This document shows positions 46,060 through 55,500 of a stretch of 64,000 bases of DNA, piece by piece (the stretch's first letter is position 1; each line of letters opens with the position of its first letter). The position numbers and the translations under genes were made by a program. The stretch comes from Ampelomyces quisqualis. Its lineage: Eukaryota; Ascomycota; Dothideomycetes; Pleosporales; Phaeosphaeriaceae. The notes under the pieces were generated by a model, which saw nothing but the letters and a program-made list of their open reading frames with translations, was not told where the DNA came from and ran no database searches. The stretch spans positions 2,730,501 through 2,794,500 of the forward strand of contig JAGTXZ010000002.1 in assembly GCA_018398575.1 (NCBI GenBank), given 5' to 3'.

Positions 46060-46254
46060 CTCGGGCCTAATGGTTTCTTCGAAATTGTTGCAAGCAACAA
46101 GCCCGCTCGTAGGACGGGCCTACTACCCCAGTGATAATAACCACCCCAATGATAACAGCACTGTAACTCCACCACAACACAGGTTTAATACAAATCCTTA
46201 GAGGGGATACACCTTGTTGTTTGCAACAATTTCGAAGAAACCATTGGGCCTGAG
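46060..46254. mobile_element. Short inverted-repeat element flanked by TA
   Basis: Arms of about 45 bp (46060-46102 and 46211-46254) are near-perfect inverted copies: ctcgggcctaatggtttctt and its counterpart ggcctgag at the right end. Both carry tcgaaattgttgca. The dinucleotide TA is on each side (46058-46059 and 46255-46256). A 195-bp element with TA duplication suggests a Tc1/mariner-type MITE. The inner part is non-coding. Confidence 0.6.
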
Positions 46255-46256
46255 TA

Positions 46257-47248
46257 GCCGTAGAACGGTTTGTCGCTTCTACCTTTTTTCATTGAGTCTT
46301 CATTCAAGCGGTGCGGCTCGAGGAAGAGAGTCGGTGGCACTGTACTCGTGGTCCAATTTGGCATATTGGCACGAACGATGTACGTCTCAAATTGAAGCGC
46401 CTGTTTCCCACGCAGGAGATTACTTTCCACACAAAGGCGTCGATCGTATCCTCGTACAGCTTAGACATGCGATGCTTGATCCAATTTCGCACGTTTGGGT
46501 AATTACGCATACGGCATGCCATCATGTCCGCGACTCTGCGTGCAAACAGCACTCCGAGAACTTGGCTAGTCCGGCAAACCCATGTTCGTTCCTCAAGCCA
46601 CACCCAGGGGCATGTATTCAATAAAAAAGAAGTGTTTGTATCACACAATCTGAGTTCGAAGACAAGGGCAACGTATCGTCAGCAAATATGTTACCCGCAT
46701 CATGTTTCCGCCGACGTACACAGAAGAATTTTTCGGTAGTGATCCGTCTCGGCAACGTAATTGTAGGGCTGTACAAGTAGCCAACTCACTTTTGTGTCCG
46801 AGGCGAGAACCTCATTCCTCGGCGATGGAGTATCGTCGACTCCAGTAGCGATGATGGTACGTGGGCATACAAGTATGCTCATGTCGCACAACCGTCAAAT
46901 TATACTTATACACAATGTGTAATATGTTCGAAGGTCTGCTCGATCTGGGGAGCGAAGGTCGTAGCAAGTGGCCTGTGATAATGTGATGCACAATGTAGAT
47001 TTTAGTCTGAATACGGAGTGAAACGTCTAGAGACTGCTAAATACATATCTGCTTCTTGATAACATGGCTGCCGTGGACGTGCACAGATAATCCTGTAGTC
47101 GTCCACACACATATGATCATGCATGATAGCTATTACTCTCGTGAAGCGCACAGCAACTTCAAGACACGAACCGACCAGATGAGTATCATTGCGCCAATAG
47201 TTAAACAACACGCACAGTGTGTACAAAGTACATCTGACCCCGCCACTA
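46257..47248. other. Gene-poor stretch, one possible relic
   Basis: The minus strand at 46304-46640 is open with a protein-like passage (LGVLFARRVADMMACRMRN, then YEDTIDAFVWKVISCVGNRR) but starts without ATG and cannot be linked to other exons. I consider it a possible relic only. A tacggagt motif lies at 46971. Nothing else is recognised. Confidence 0.35.
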
Positions 47249-47729
47249 TCACGAGCACTGGTAATAATACGGCGGCAACACACCCTTGCACGTATACAGA
47301 GACTGTGAAAGCTGTCATTAGCAAAGTCCCTAACATCAATCTGGGACCTTCAATTCAGTATCTCACCTCGCAAACCATACAGCCCCTCCAATCCTGGCCG
47401 CCGCACAAATCCCAATGTTTCGATCTACACCCCTCACTATCTCCACCGGGTGTACTTGTGGAGAGCTTCTGCGTCGACGATGGAAGGATCGGTGGCGTTG
47501 AAAGTCTAAGCGTTGTTAACGGTCTCGGTGGCTGCGGTGGTTGAGAAGAGCTCGTAGAGTCGGGGCGTGAAGTCGATGGCATAGGTGGAAGGGGTGGTCG
47601 CGACGGCCGCGGTGAAGATGTGCCTCCAAGCGTCGGAGTGTTGACATGGCTACCATTGGAATAATATGTGTCTCCGTCTAGCTGCAAGTTCTTGAAAATT
47701 ATGCTGGTTCCGTTTCCACTTATACTCAT
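47249..47729 (-). CDS. Short protein with Ser/Thr/Pro linker and C-terminal CBM1-like cellulose-binding domain, 138 aa
   Basis: Two exons (47729-47367 and 47302-47249) are joined by a 64-nt intron with a gtgaga donor and tttcacag acceptor. Without splicing the frame ends in the intron. With it, the C terminus becomes HWDLCGGQDWRGCMVC then ESLYTCKGVLPPYYYQCS. This has the CBM1 pattern W-x2-C-G-G-x2-W-x-G, then Cys, YxC and a final YxQC. A linker of about 70 residues rich in Pro, Ser and Thr precedes it, as in fungal plant-wall enzymes. The N-terminal part (MSISGNGTSIIFKNLQLDGD) is not a recognised catalytic domain and there is no signal peptide at this start. A further 5' exon from ATG 47906 (donor at 47800, acceptor at 47756) is possible in phase and gives 182 residues, but is also not a clear signal peptide. 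It may be the tail of a decayed carbohydrate-active enzyme. Confidence 0.5.
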
Positions 47730-47906
47730 ACATGAGAGGGATAAGCTGAGGAAAGCTGAGAAAGCATCATGAAAATAGATGACTGAAAATTAAATCTTAC
47801 CAAAACCCAGCTTAAATGCAAGGTGGCACTTGATCAAGACGATCATATAAGCGGCGAGGTCTTCTACGCATTTACGTACTCCAGCCGAAAAAGCGTGTGA
47901 CTGCAT

Positions 47907-48832
47907 ATTGTGATGGGCAGTGTCGGGGTAAGTAAAGCTAGCTGGATGTGTCTAATTTCTGTGAATATTGCACAAATCCTAGCCGGGCGAAGAGACAGTG
48001 CCTATAGAGACCCGTTGGTGGTACAAGATCGTGTTAGAAGACACGCGCAGACCGCTCTATGCTGATACTGCATTGCGGGGAGCATATCTTGGCAACACTC
48101 ACATTGATTCAAAGCCGGTTTTTCGGCCAGAAATATTCCTGGTTGCGAGGCGCCATAAAATTCTGAGCCGTGATGCCGTTGTAAATCAGGGCTTCTATGA
48201 AAGGAAAGTTCCAGATCCACCCGCGGGCACTGGCTTGAATCTGCGGCAGATGCATGCGTTGCGGGTAAAGCTTGTTTACTGCATCCTGGACCTAGCTTCA
48301 TGTAAAATTCGGTAGAGCGAAGTGGTGATGGTGTTTATGGACGTTCGCAGGTTATGGGTCGCAGGTAAATATGAAGCAATTTGAAACACGCCGTATGTAC
48401 AAGTTAGAGCTGGCGTAGTCACCCAAGTCTGGGGCTGATCGCAGAATTTTACGGGAATTAGCCAGCACTATGCCATGAGATTATTGCCTCTGGACCTAGG
48501 TTGCAGAAAGTTTGCATGTGCAGTGTGAGCCAACTGGGTGGCGCGGGTAATGGTGAAGGTTGATGTCTCTGAGGTTATCGAGCTTAAGCTTATCGATACG
48601 CGTGAAGCTATACCAGATTTGACACAGTGCTGCCAAGCAGCGATCATCGACCCAAAGATTTTTTGAAGTATATTTTCCTACGTCGCGCGCCACTTCCGAA
48701 GGCCCCAAATTCTGGCATGTCTTGCTTGATCCCCCTTCGAGCACTCGGTCTGTTCGTTTGTGTCAAATCTTGACCGCCAATGGAGTGCATCCGGAACCAT
48801 AACTCATACATCCGACAAGATTGCGCCGGCTG
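47907..48832. other. Gene-poor stretch upstream of the PPR gene
   Basis: The minus strand at about 48120-48240 has a protein-like run (RGWIWNFPFIEALIYNGIT, then PRNQEYFWP) after a ccgcag acceptor, without any neighbouring exon that fits. It could be part of the same decayed gene as the CBM1 piece. A plus-strand frame at 47998-48315 is open but featureless. Confidence 0.3.
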
Positions 48833-51196
48833 ATGCTTGCGCTCAATCTACCACGATGCCTTTTCCACTCTTCACCATATCTCCAGATACGCACGCTACG
48901 CACAATCCCCCGGAAGATACCGACCTATATCCGGACTTTCAATCCGACCCTTCATGAGCCCCCGTTGCCGGTAGAACCTATCTCTACGGATAAGCCTGCT
49001 GCGTCACCGCAACATGCCTCAACCCGAGTCACTCTCTCCCCATGCACATCTCTGACTATGCCTTGGCAGAGCAGGCGATTCGGTTTGAACAATGGCGCAC
49101 GGAACAATGGTGGTGGACGTAGGATCGGGATAGCACAAGCCAACCTGGAACGGACGCGATGCCGTCCTTATACAAAGTTCAAACACGTCGCACAGCTTGT
49201 GCGATCTGCAGGTCCCACGAGTCATAAGCTACGCCGCAAATTCTGGAAGGTATACAGTTGGGCTAAATCCGCCGACCCTCACTTTCTATCAGCTATCTCG
49301 AGTCGAGACTGGAGAGCGCTGTGGAACATTCAGGCCGCCAAATCTGAAGACCAGGTCAAGCGTGCCCTCCGCCTGGTAGAGATTTTTGACGATATGGCCT
49401 CTGTAGGTATCTCGTCCACTTGGAAGCAACGTGCGGAACACTTAGAAAGCTCGATCGCTCTGGGAAAGGATTCGAAACTCGCAAACCAGTGGAAGAGAGA
49501 ACCATCTTCACTCGGGTTCAGATTCCTACCAAGCAAGCCGAAGCAACTAGAGATGGAAGCCAGACTGCATGCTCATGCCGGGAACCTGGCATACGCACGT
49601 AAGATCATCGACAAGCTGTTTGACAACCATCACGAGTGGGATCCATCTGTCATCATCACCGTCTTCCGACTGCACACTAGCTCCGCCTTGATCAGAGACA
49701 ACGAGGCGGCGGAAGAGATGTATCATCAAACCAAAGCGCGTTTGGGCGACAACATGACCCTTGAGCTCTACGATGCCTTTCTTCACGGTTTTCAGGAGTC
49801 TAGACGACTAGAAAGCGCCAAACAGGTTTTCGCAGACATGGTCGGAGGTGGCTGCCTCGCTACTTCGGAGTCAGCAAAAGATCTCAACCAAGTATTGAAG
49901 CGGCTTCACGTCTTGTACAGCATAGGGTTGGATATGTCCGTCATGAGCAACATCATGACTGATGCTATCAAGGTCCTACCCGCACAGTACCTCGGTCACT
50001 TGTTTGGAGACTGGATGCAAGCGGCCGTCATTGAACAGGCGCCTGAAGCAGCTTTGCAGATCTTCGACCTGATGCTCCAGTGTGGCTTCATGCCGGATAC
50101 ATATCACTTCAACATGCTCATTAGGGCCCTTTTCCGCACACAGCAATCCCCCCATGTGTTGAAGGCAGAGAATATTGGGTGGCAAATGATTAATGAAGCC
50201 CGCAAAGCTCACAAGAGCGACACGAAGTTAGGGTCAAGCATAACGGAAATCACCAAGGACCGGTCGATTCGACGCTCACACGACTTTCCGCCTGCTAATG
50301 CAACTACGTTTGCGCTCATCATGCATCATCACGCCAAGAAACTGCAGTGGGAATACGTCGAATACCTTCTCCGACAACTGAAAGAGAGCCACGTCCGCCC
50401 CAACACGACGATGATGAACGCCCTCATGCACAACAAAACTCGCCAAGGCGCGTACATGGAAACTTGGCTCATCTACAAGGAGCTCACTAACCCACCCGAC
50501 GACGTTGACATTACTGCCATCGACCTCTTCCCCAACGGCGCCACCATGCGCCATCTCTGGGTCGTGCTTCGCTTCGCGCTCGCCGACCCAGAACACCAAG
50601 GATTTCCCTTTCTTCTTCCAAGCCCGGAAAAACTGCTGTTGGAAACACGCAAGTGGTGGCGCATGTGCCGGCGGCGCCCCGACGCTTCGCGCTTCCACCT
50701 CGGTCTCGCAGCTGCAGACCACGGGGGCATTTCTGCGCTGATGCTGCATTGCTTCAGCTACACGCAAGACCTGCCTGGTACGCTCATCGCGCTGCACGTG
50801 TTACGCCACGATTTCAACATCTACCCCTCGCCGAGAGAAGTCGACATCATCAAGCGTCACTTGGCCTGGATCGATCCTCCCAGTGACGACGCCGACGACC
50901 AAACACAATTCGAGTTCCGCAAGGCAAAGCGCGTCGCTACCGCTCAGGTTGATCAACTATGGCAAATCGTTCTGGAACAGAGGTTGGAGAGGATGGGTCT
51001 GACGGTCGACGAGGCGAGGGCGTTACAGGGCGATGAGGGGCGCGAATTCGGAATCAATCTCCTCAGCGAGGTTATCCGCGTGGTGTTGAAGAGGAGACAT
51101 GGAGCTAGGGGCGCGGAGAAGGCGATCAAGACTGCGGGGCAAAATGCTGGGTTTAGAGGGAGTACGGGGGATATGACTGCGTATGAAGTGGCGTAG
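48833..51196 (+). CDS. Mitochondrial pentatricopeptide-repeat protein, 787 aa
   Basis: This intronless gene starts at ATG 48833 (the longer frame begins TTG). The N terminus is basic with few acidic residues (MLALNLPRCLFHSSPYLQIR), typical of a mitochondrial presequence. The rest is built of helical repeats with PPR character: LYDAFLHGFQESRRLESAKQ, ALQIFDLMLQCGFMPDTYHF, NMLIRALFRTQQSPH, FALIMHHHAKKLQWEYVEYL, and LLRQLKESHVRPNTTMMNAL. Such proteins bind organelle RNA and control processing, stability or translation. The architecture resembles the Pet309/cya-5 group, which acts on cytochrome oxidase subunit 1 mRNA, but this link is a guess. It is followed closely by the convergent Ala/Pro-rich gene. 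Confidence 0.8.
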   Translation: MLALNLPRCLFHSSPYLQIRTLRTIPRKIPTYIRTFNPTLHEPPLPVEPISTDKPAASPQHASTRVTLSPCTSLTMPWQSRRFGLNNGARNNGGGRRIGIAQANLERTRCRPYTKFKHVAQLVRSAGPTSHKLRRKFWKVYSWAKSADPHFLSAISSRDWRALWNIQAAKSEDQVKRALRLVEIFDDMASVGISSTWKQRAEHLESSIALGKDSKLANQWKREPSSLGFRFLPSKPKQLEMEARLHAHAGNLAYARKIIDKLFDNHHEWDPSVIITVFRLHTSSALIRDNEAAEEMYHQTKARLGDNMTLELYDAFLHGFQESRRLESAKQVFADMVGGGCLATSESAKDLNQVLKRLHVLYSIGLDMSVMSNIMTDAIKVLPAQYLGHLFGDWMQAAVIEQAPEAALQIFDLMLQCGFMPDTYHFNMLIRALFRTQQSPHVLKAENIGWQMINEARKAHKSDTKLGSSITEITKDRSIRRSHDFPPANATTFALIMHHHAKKLQWEYVEYLLRQLKESHVRPNTTMMNALMHNKTRQGAYMETWLIYKELTNPPDDVDITAIDLFPNGATMRHLWVVLRFALADPEHQGFPFLLPSPEKLLLETRKWWRMCRRRPDASRFHLGLAAADHGGISALMLHCFSYTQDLPGTLIALHVLRHDFNIYPSPREVDIIKRHLAWIDPPSDDADDQTQFEFRKAKRVATAQVDQLWQIVLEQRLERMGLTVDEARALQGDEGREFGINLLSEVIRVVLKRRHGARGAEKAIKTAGQNAGFRGSTGDMTAYEVA

Positions 51197-51309
51197 GGGG
51201 GTTGTAAGATGTGTACGAGATACCGTCAAGATATGCGGCATGTAGATTATTCCCCCCTCACGCTCCAACCACCTTTTTCCCAATCCTCCACAATCTCTCT
51301 ATACACGTC

Positions 51310-51984
51310 TCACAGTCCCAGCGGATTACTCGCCGTCGCGCCCCTCGACTTGGGCACCGCAGCACCTCCCCCGCCGGTAGTCAATCCCAACGGATTCCGC
51401 TTCGTCGGCGCCCTACTCCCCGGCGCGCCCGTGTAGTCTTTCAAGCTATTACCGTATTCGCGAACCATGTCGCCCCACGTGCGCGAGGAATTCGCTATCC
51501 TGCGAGCGAGGGCGGGCGTTAGACAATGGTACCACAACAAAGGAAACTGGGGCAGGGTGGGCGGCACGTACGAAGTCCCGGCGCCCTTGCCTGCACCGGC
51601 GACGCCGTTGCCGGCGGCTGTGACGGCGGCGCCAGCGGCTTTGCCGACGCCTGCTGCGGCGGCTGAGGCGGTGCTAGATAGAGCGCTCGCGGCGCCCGAG
51701 GTAGCTTTGGTGAGCCAGGATTGGGTTGGCGGGGTGGAAAGGCGGGGTTTCTTCTGCGCGGAGAGAGGCGCTGGGATGGGCTTTTTGGTGGCTGCTGGGG
51801 TGGTGGTGGGTTTGTTGGACGCTGGCGGCGCGGGCTTCTTCTTCTTCTTGTGAGCTGTCATGGGGGGAGGGATGGGTTTCGCGGTTGGTGTTGTTGTGGC
51901 GGCCTTGCGGACGGGTGTAGGTGTGGACTTGTTGGGTGCGGCACCTGGGACGGCTTTCTTGGAGCCGACGGGTTGGGCGACCAT
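51310..51984 (-). CDS. Ala/Pro/Lys-rich hypothetical protein, 224 aa
   Basis: This single-exon gene starts at ATG 51984 with MVAQPVGSKKAVPGAAPNKS. The first 90 residues are basic and proline-rich, repeated in style as TxxAxKPxPxP with several KK or KKKKK clusters. A long Ala/Gly-rich helix follows (SALSSTASAAAAGVGKAAGA). The best-conserved-looking part is near the C terminus: YVPPTLPQFPLLWYHCLTPA, then ARRIANSSRTWGDMVREYGN. NPLGL occurs twice near the end. I do not recognise the family, and nucleic acid binding or membrane-curvature roles are only possible from composition. A tggatggg microsatellite lies directly upstream (51986-52025). Confidence 0.65.
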   Translation of the reverse strand: MVAQPVGSKKAVPGAAPNKSTPTPVRKAATTTPTAKPIPPPMTAHKKKKKPAPPASNKPTTTPAATKKPIPAPLSAQKKPRLSTPPTQSWLTKATSGAASALSSTASAAAAGVGKAAGAAVTAAGNGVAGAGKGAGTSYVPPTLPQFPLLWYHCLTPALARRIANSSRTWGDMVREYGNSLKDYTGAPGSRAPTKRNPLGLTTGGGGAAVPKSRGATASNPLGL

Positions 51985-52577
51985 GGTGGATGGGTGGATG
52001 GGTGGATGGGTGGATGGATGGATCGATCATGACTTCCTCGCTGTCAGAGAACAAGAAAGTGGGAAGACGGGTGTGACCATGGTGGCTAGATGATGTCAGC
52101 GGGCAGGCGCAACGGTCGCGCTTGCCCGTGTCGGCAAGCGCTGCCGCTAGCGTGTCACGTGCCGCGAACCGCGACGGGCAGTGGGGCGCGGAAACGACGC
52201 TTGTTTCGAGGGGGACGTCTCGACTCTCCACCTGTTTCCAGTGCGTACGAGGCCAGAGCCGCCAGGAGCCGTGGTTGGCGCGGTTTGTTTCTTCGTCGCT
52301 GAATGGCCGCTCCAGCACGCACGGGGCCAGAGCCTCCAGCAGCTGTGGTTGGGACGGTGCGCTGCTGGACCGCCTGTCTGTTTCTTCGTCGACATGGAAT
52401 CCGCCGCCTGCAACTCTAGCGCCTTCTTCGGGCGCGCTGAATGGCCGCTCTCACCGCACGCGACCCTCGACATACCCTCCTCCTCTCGCACCCGGTGCAG
52501 CGCACAGTGAAGGCGAAATAGACTCGTGAGTACTGCCCCCGCAACGCCCACCACCCTCGGCCCAACCGCCGCCCGCC
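51985..52577. other. Intergenic with microsatellite and degenerate duplication
   Basis: A tggatgggtgga-type microsatellite covers about 51986-52025. At about 52250-52460 two GC-rich blocks resemble each other (both contain ggccagagcc, then gtttcttcgtcg, then ctgaatggccgct), an old tandem duplication. No exon is supported, although the leader of the kinase gene must lie here; a gtgagt at 52525 could be a leader intron donor. Confidence 0.5.
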
Positions 52578-55500
52578 ATGGCCGACCACGAAGCCGCGCG
52601 CATCTTCAGGTCGGCGTTTGGCGACATGGACCCGCGCCCGCTCAGCACCTCCAGCCCGCCCCGCTCGCCAGACAGGAAGGCGCACCCCACCCGCAGCACC
52701 CGCTCCTTCTCGTGGACGACCAAGCTAACAGAGTCGATCAAAGCGAAAGGCCCCTCGTCGCGCTCGTCTCGCCGCACGTCCGTCGACACGCGGCCCAGCA
52801 TATCAAGCCCCATCCTCGACCCCGCGAACCCGCTGTGTCCCCCCACGCCGGCCGGCAGCAGCCCTGGACCCGCGTCGCCGCCGTCGTTTGCGCGCGCCCC
52901 CACTGCGCAGTCCAGCCCCGGCCTGCCCGCAGCAGACGGCCTGTCCATCAACACCAAAGACTGGCTTTCGGCCGCAGAATTCCTGAATCTGGGCGCCGCG
53001 CTCGACTGTCCCTCGCCGCCCGACCGCGCACCGCCCCCAATCCCCCGCAACGCGAGCTTCGGCGGCGCGCTGGAGAGCCCCCTTGCGCGCATCCACGAGT
53101 CGTCTCTCGAGCACAGCGCTTCCCTCGACATTGCGCCCAAAGCGTCGTTTGAACGGTGGTTTGAGACGATGGAGTCGGCCAGGCCCGAGTCGACGCGGCT
53201 GCCGCTCCCCACGGGGGGCACCAAGCACCGCGCTGTGCACGAGGCGAGGCAGATGGAAGACCTGGTCGTCGAGCGCGCGAAACGTGCTGGCGACAAGGAA
53301 CCCCCGCCCTACGAATTCCACGAATTGATTGGCAAGGGATCGTATGGCCGCGTGTACAAGGGCAAGAATCGCATGCACGGTGGCCTTGTTGCGATCAAGA
53401 TCATCGACATTGACAGTCAGGACTACATGGAGTACACAAGGGAGAACCTGACGCAGACGCTCAAGGAGATTGACATCCTGCAGCAGTTGCGGGACAGCAG
53501 GGCGCGGCCCTATGTCAACATCATCGAAGAGGCGCGGACCGTACACAACGAGCTGTGGATCGTCAGCGAGTATGCGAGCGGTGGCAGCGTCAACACCTTG
53601 ATGAAGCCTTCTCACGCCATCAAGGATCCTGGCCCCGGACTTCCCGAGAAGTTCATCATTCCGATTGCGCGAGAACTTGCGTTGGGGTTGAAGTACGTTC
53701 ACGAGGCTGGCGTGCTGCATCGAGATCTCAAGACCAACAATGTCCTGATTCTGGAAGATGGCCGAGTACAACTGTGTGATTTCGGCGTGTCAGGCACACT
53801 CGAACCGCAAAAGTCAAAGCGATCAACCATCGTCGGCACTCCAGCCTGGATGGCGCCCGAGCTTCAGACCGAATGGGTCAAGGACGCCGATCCACGAAAT
53901 CCACTCCAACCAAAGGCCATCCAGTACGGCCACGAGATTGACATCTGGGCGTACGCGTGCACCATCTACGAAATGGCAAGCGGCTTCCCGCCACATCACA
54001 GAGTCAATCAGCTGGAACTGCCAAACGCTGGCACACCCGAGCTTGAAGGCGACAGGTATTCGGAAGAGCTTAAGGACTTTCTTGCATTCATCTTCCAAAC
54101 ATCTCCAGAGCTGCGACCAACAACAGATCAAATTCTCGAGCATCCGTACATTGCAGGCTCGACGAAGCTTTATCCTACCTTCACGCTAGTAAAACTTGTT
54201 GAGGAGTACTACAAGTGGGAGCAGCAGGGAGGCGCACGCGCGTCGCTGTTCAATCCGTATGGAGCGCAAGCGCCAGACCCTCTATCGTCTGAGGACGACG
54301 ATGACGACGACGATTGGTCGTTCAGTACGACGCAGGAGTTTGAGCAGGAGCATGCACCGCGGTTCAGTAATCCTTTTGCTACACCTGGCCAGTTGGTGGG
54401 CATCGGCATTCCGCCCGTGGAAGACATGGGCCGATTCGAGCAACTGCAGGCTCGATTCAAGGAAGAATCGATAGCTCGCGGGCAGAATCGACTGAACAAA
54501 CTGTTTGATACGAACACGACGCCATACAGATATAGTATGGCTGACACGGAGGACATGTCCGGCGGTGGGCCACCGTCAGATCTTGTCCTTCGCGACTTCA
54601 ATCCTGGTGCGCCAAATCGCGAGACCGTTATCGATCTAGACTTCTCCATGCCATCAACAGACGAGCCCAATATAGACCTCGGTGAGGTGCCGACAATCCG
54701 ACCAGGACGCATGAAGAGCATACTTCGTGAGATGGTGGAAGAAGAGGAGCGGGACGCCCTCATTCGAGAAGAGGAAGAGCAGCTTACCAAACGGGCTACC
54801 AGAGACTGGAAGTTCCCTGGAAATGAAGAGTCTTCCGATAAGCGCGACACAATGGCTTGGTCGTTTCCATCAAAGCAGCCGAATCGCAAAACAATGGAGT
54901 GGTCGTTTGCTGCGCAACAGCAGCCAGACAACCGCAAGACGATGGAATGGTCATTCGCTGCAGAACGGCCTGCGCCGAAACGCGAGACTATGGAGTGGAC
55001 GTTTGCCGGTGCTCAACCGCCAAAGCCTAACAGGCGGACCGTGGAGTGGACGTTCGATGCTGCCATGGCGGACGGCAACTATGATGCATCCAAGAATCGC
55101 ATCTCTCGAAGACGGGAGACAAGGGAGTGGAAGTTCCCTACGCAAGAGGAGAGTCCCAAGACTCAGGACTTCTCGTTTCCTACACGCAGTCCTACAGGTA
55201 GCCAGAATGGTATGCCAGCCCCATCACCAACCCTTGGATCTGGTTTCCGTTCTGGTCTGCGACATGTTGCGACCATGCCTATCACGGAAGAAGACGACGA
55301 CTTTCCTCGCGTGTCCAACTCTCCCGAATCCCCTCTTCGCACCTCCATGATCGATCTTGACATGGCCATGGTCGAAGACTATCGTCCTTCTACATCCGGC
55401 TCCGACGCCATCCGCACCGCCAGCAGCGTCAACGACAACCCATTCAACCTCGAAGACCAAGTTCAGCTCTCACAAAACAACCACCGCGCATCCTACCACT

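Noticed and set aside
46304..46648. Possible protein on the minus strand
   Set aside because: It has a protein-like middle but no ATG start, no connectable exon and no recognised family, so it was mentioned only as a possible relic.
52451..53771. Long minus-strand frames opposite the kinase N terminus
   Set aside because: GC-rich shadows of the kinase coding strand with Arg/Gly-rich, motif-free products.
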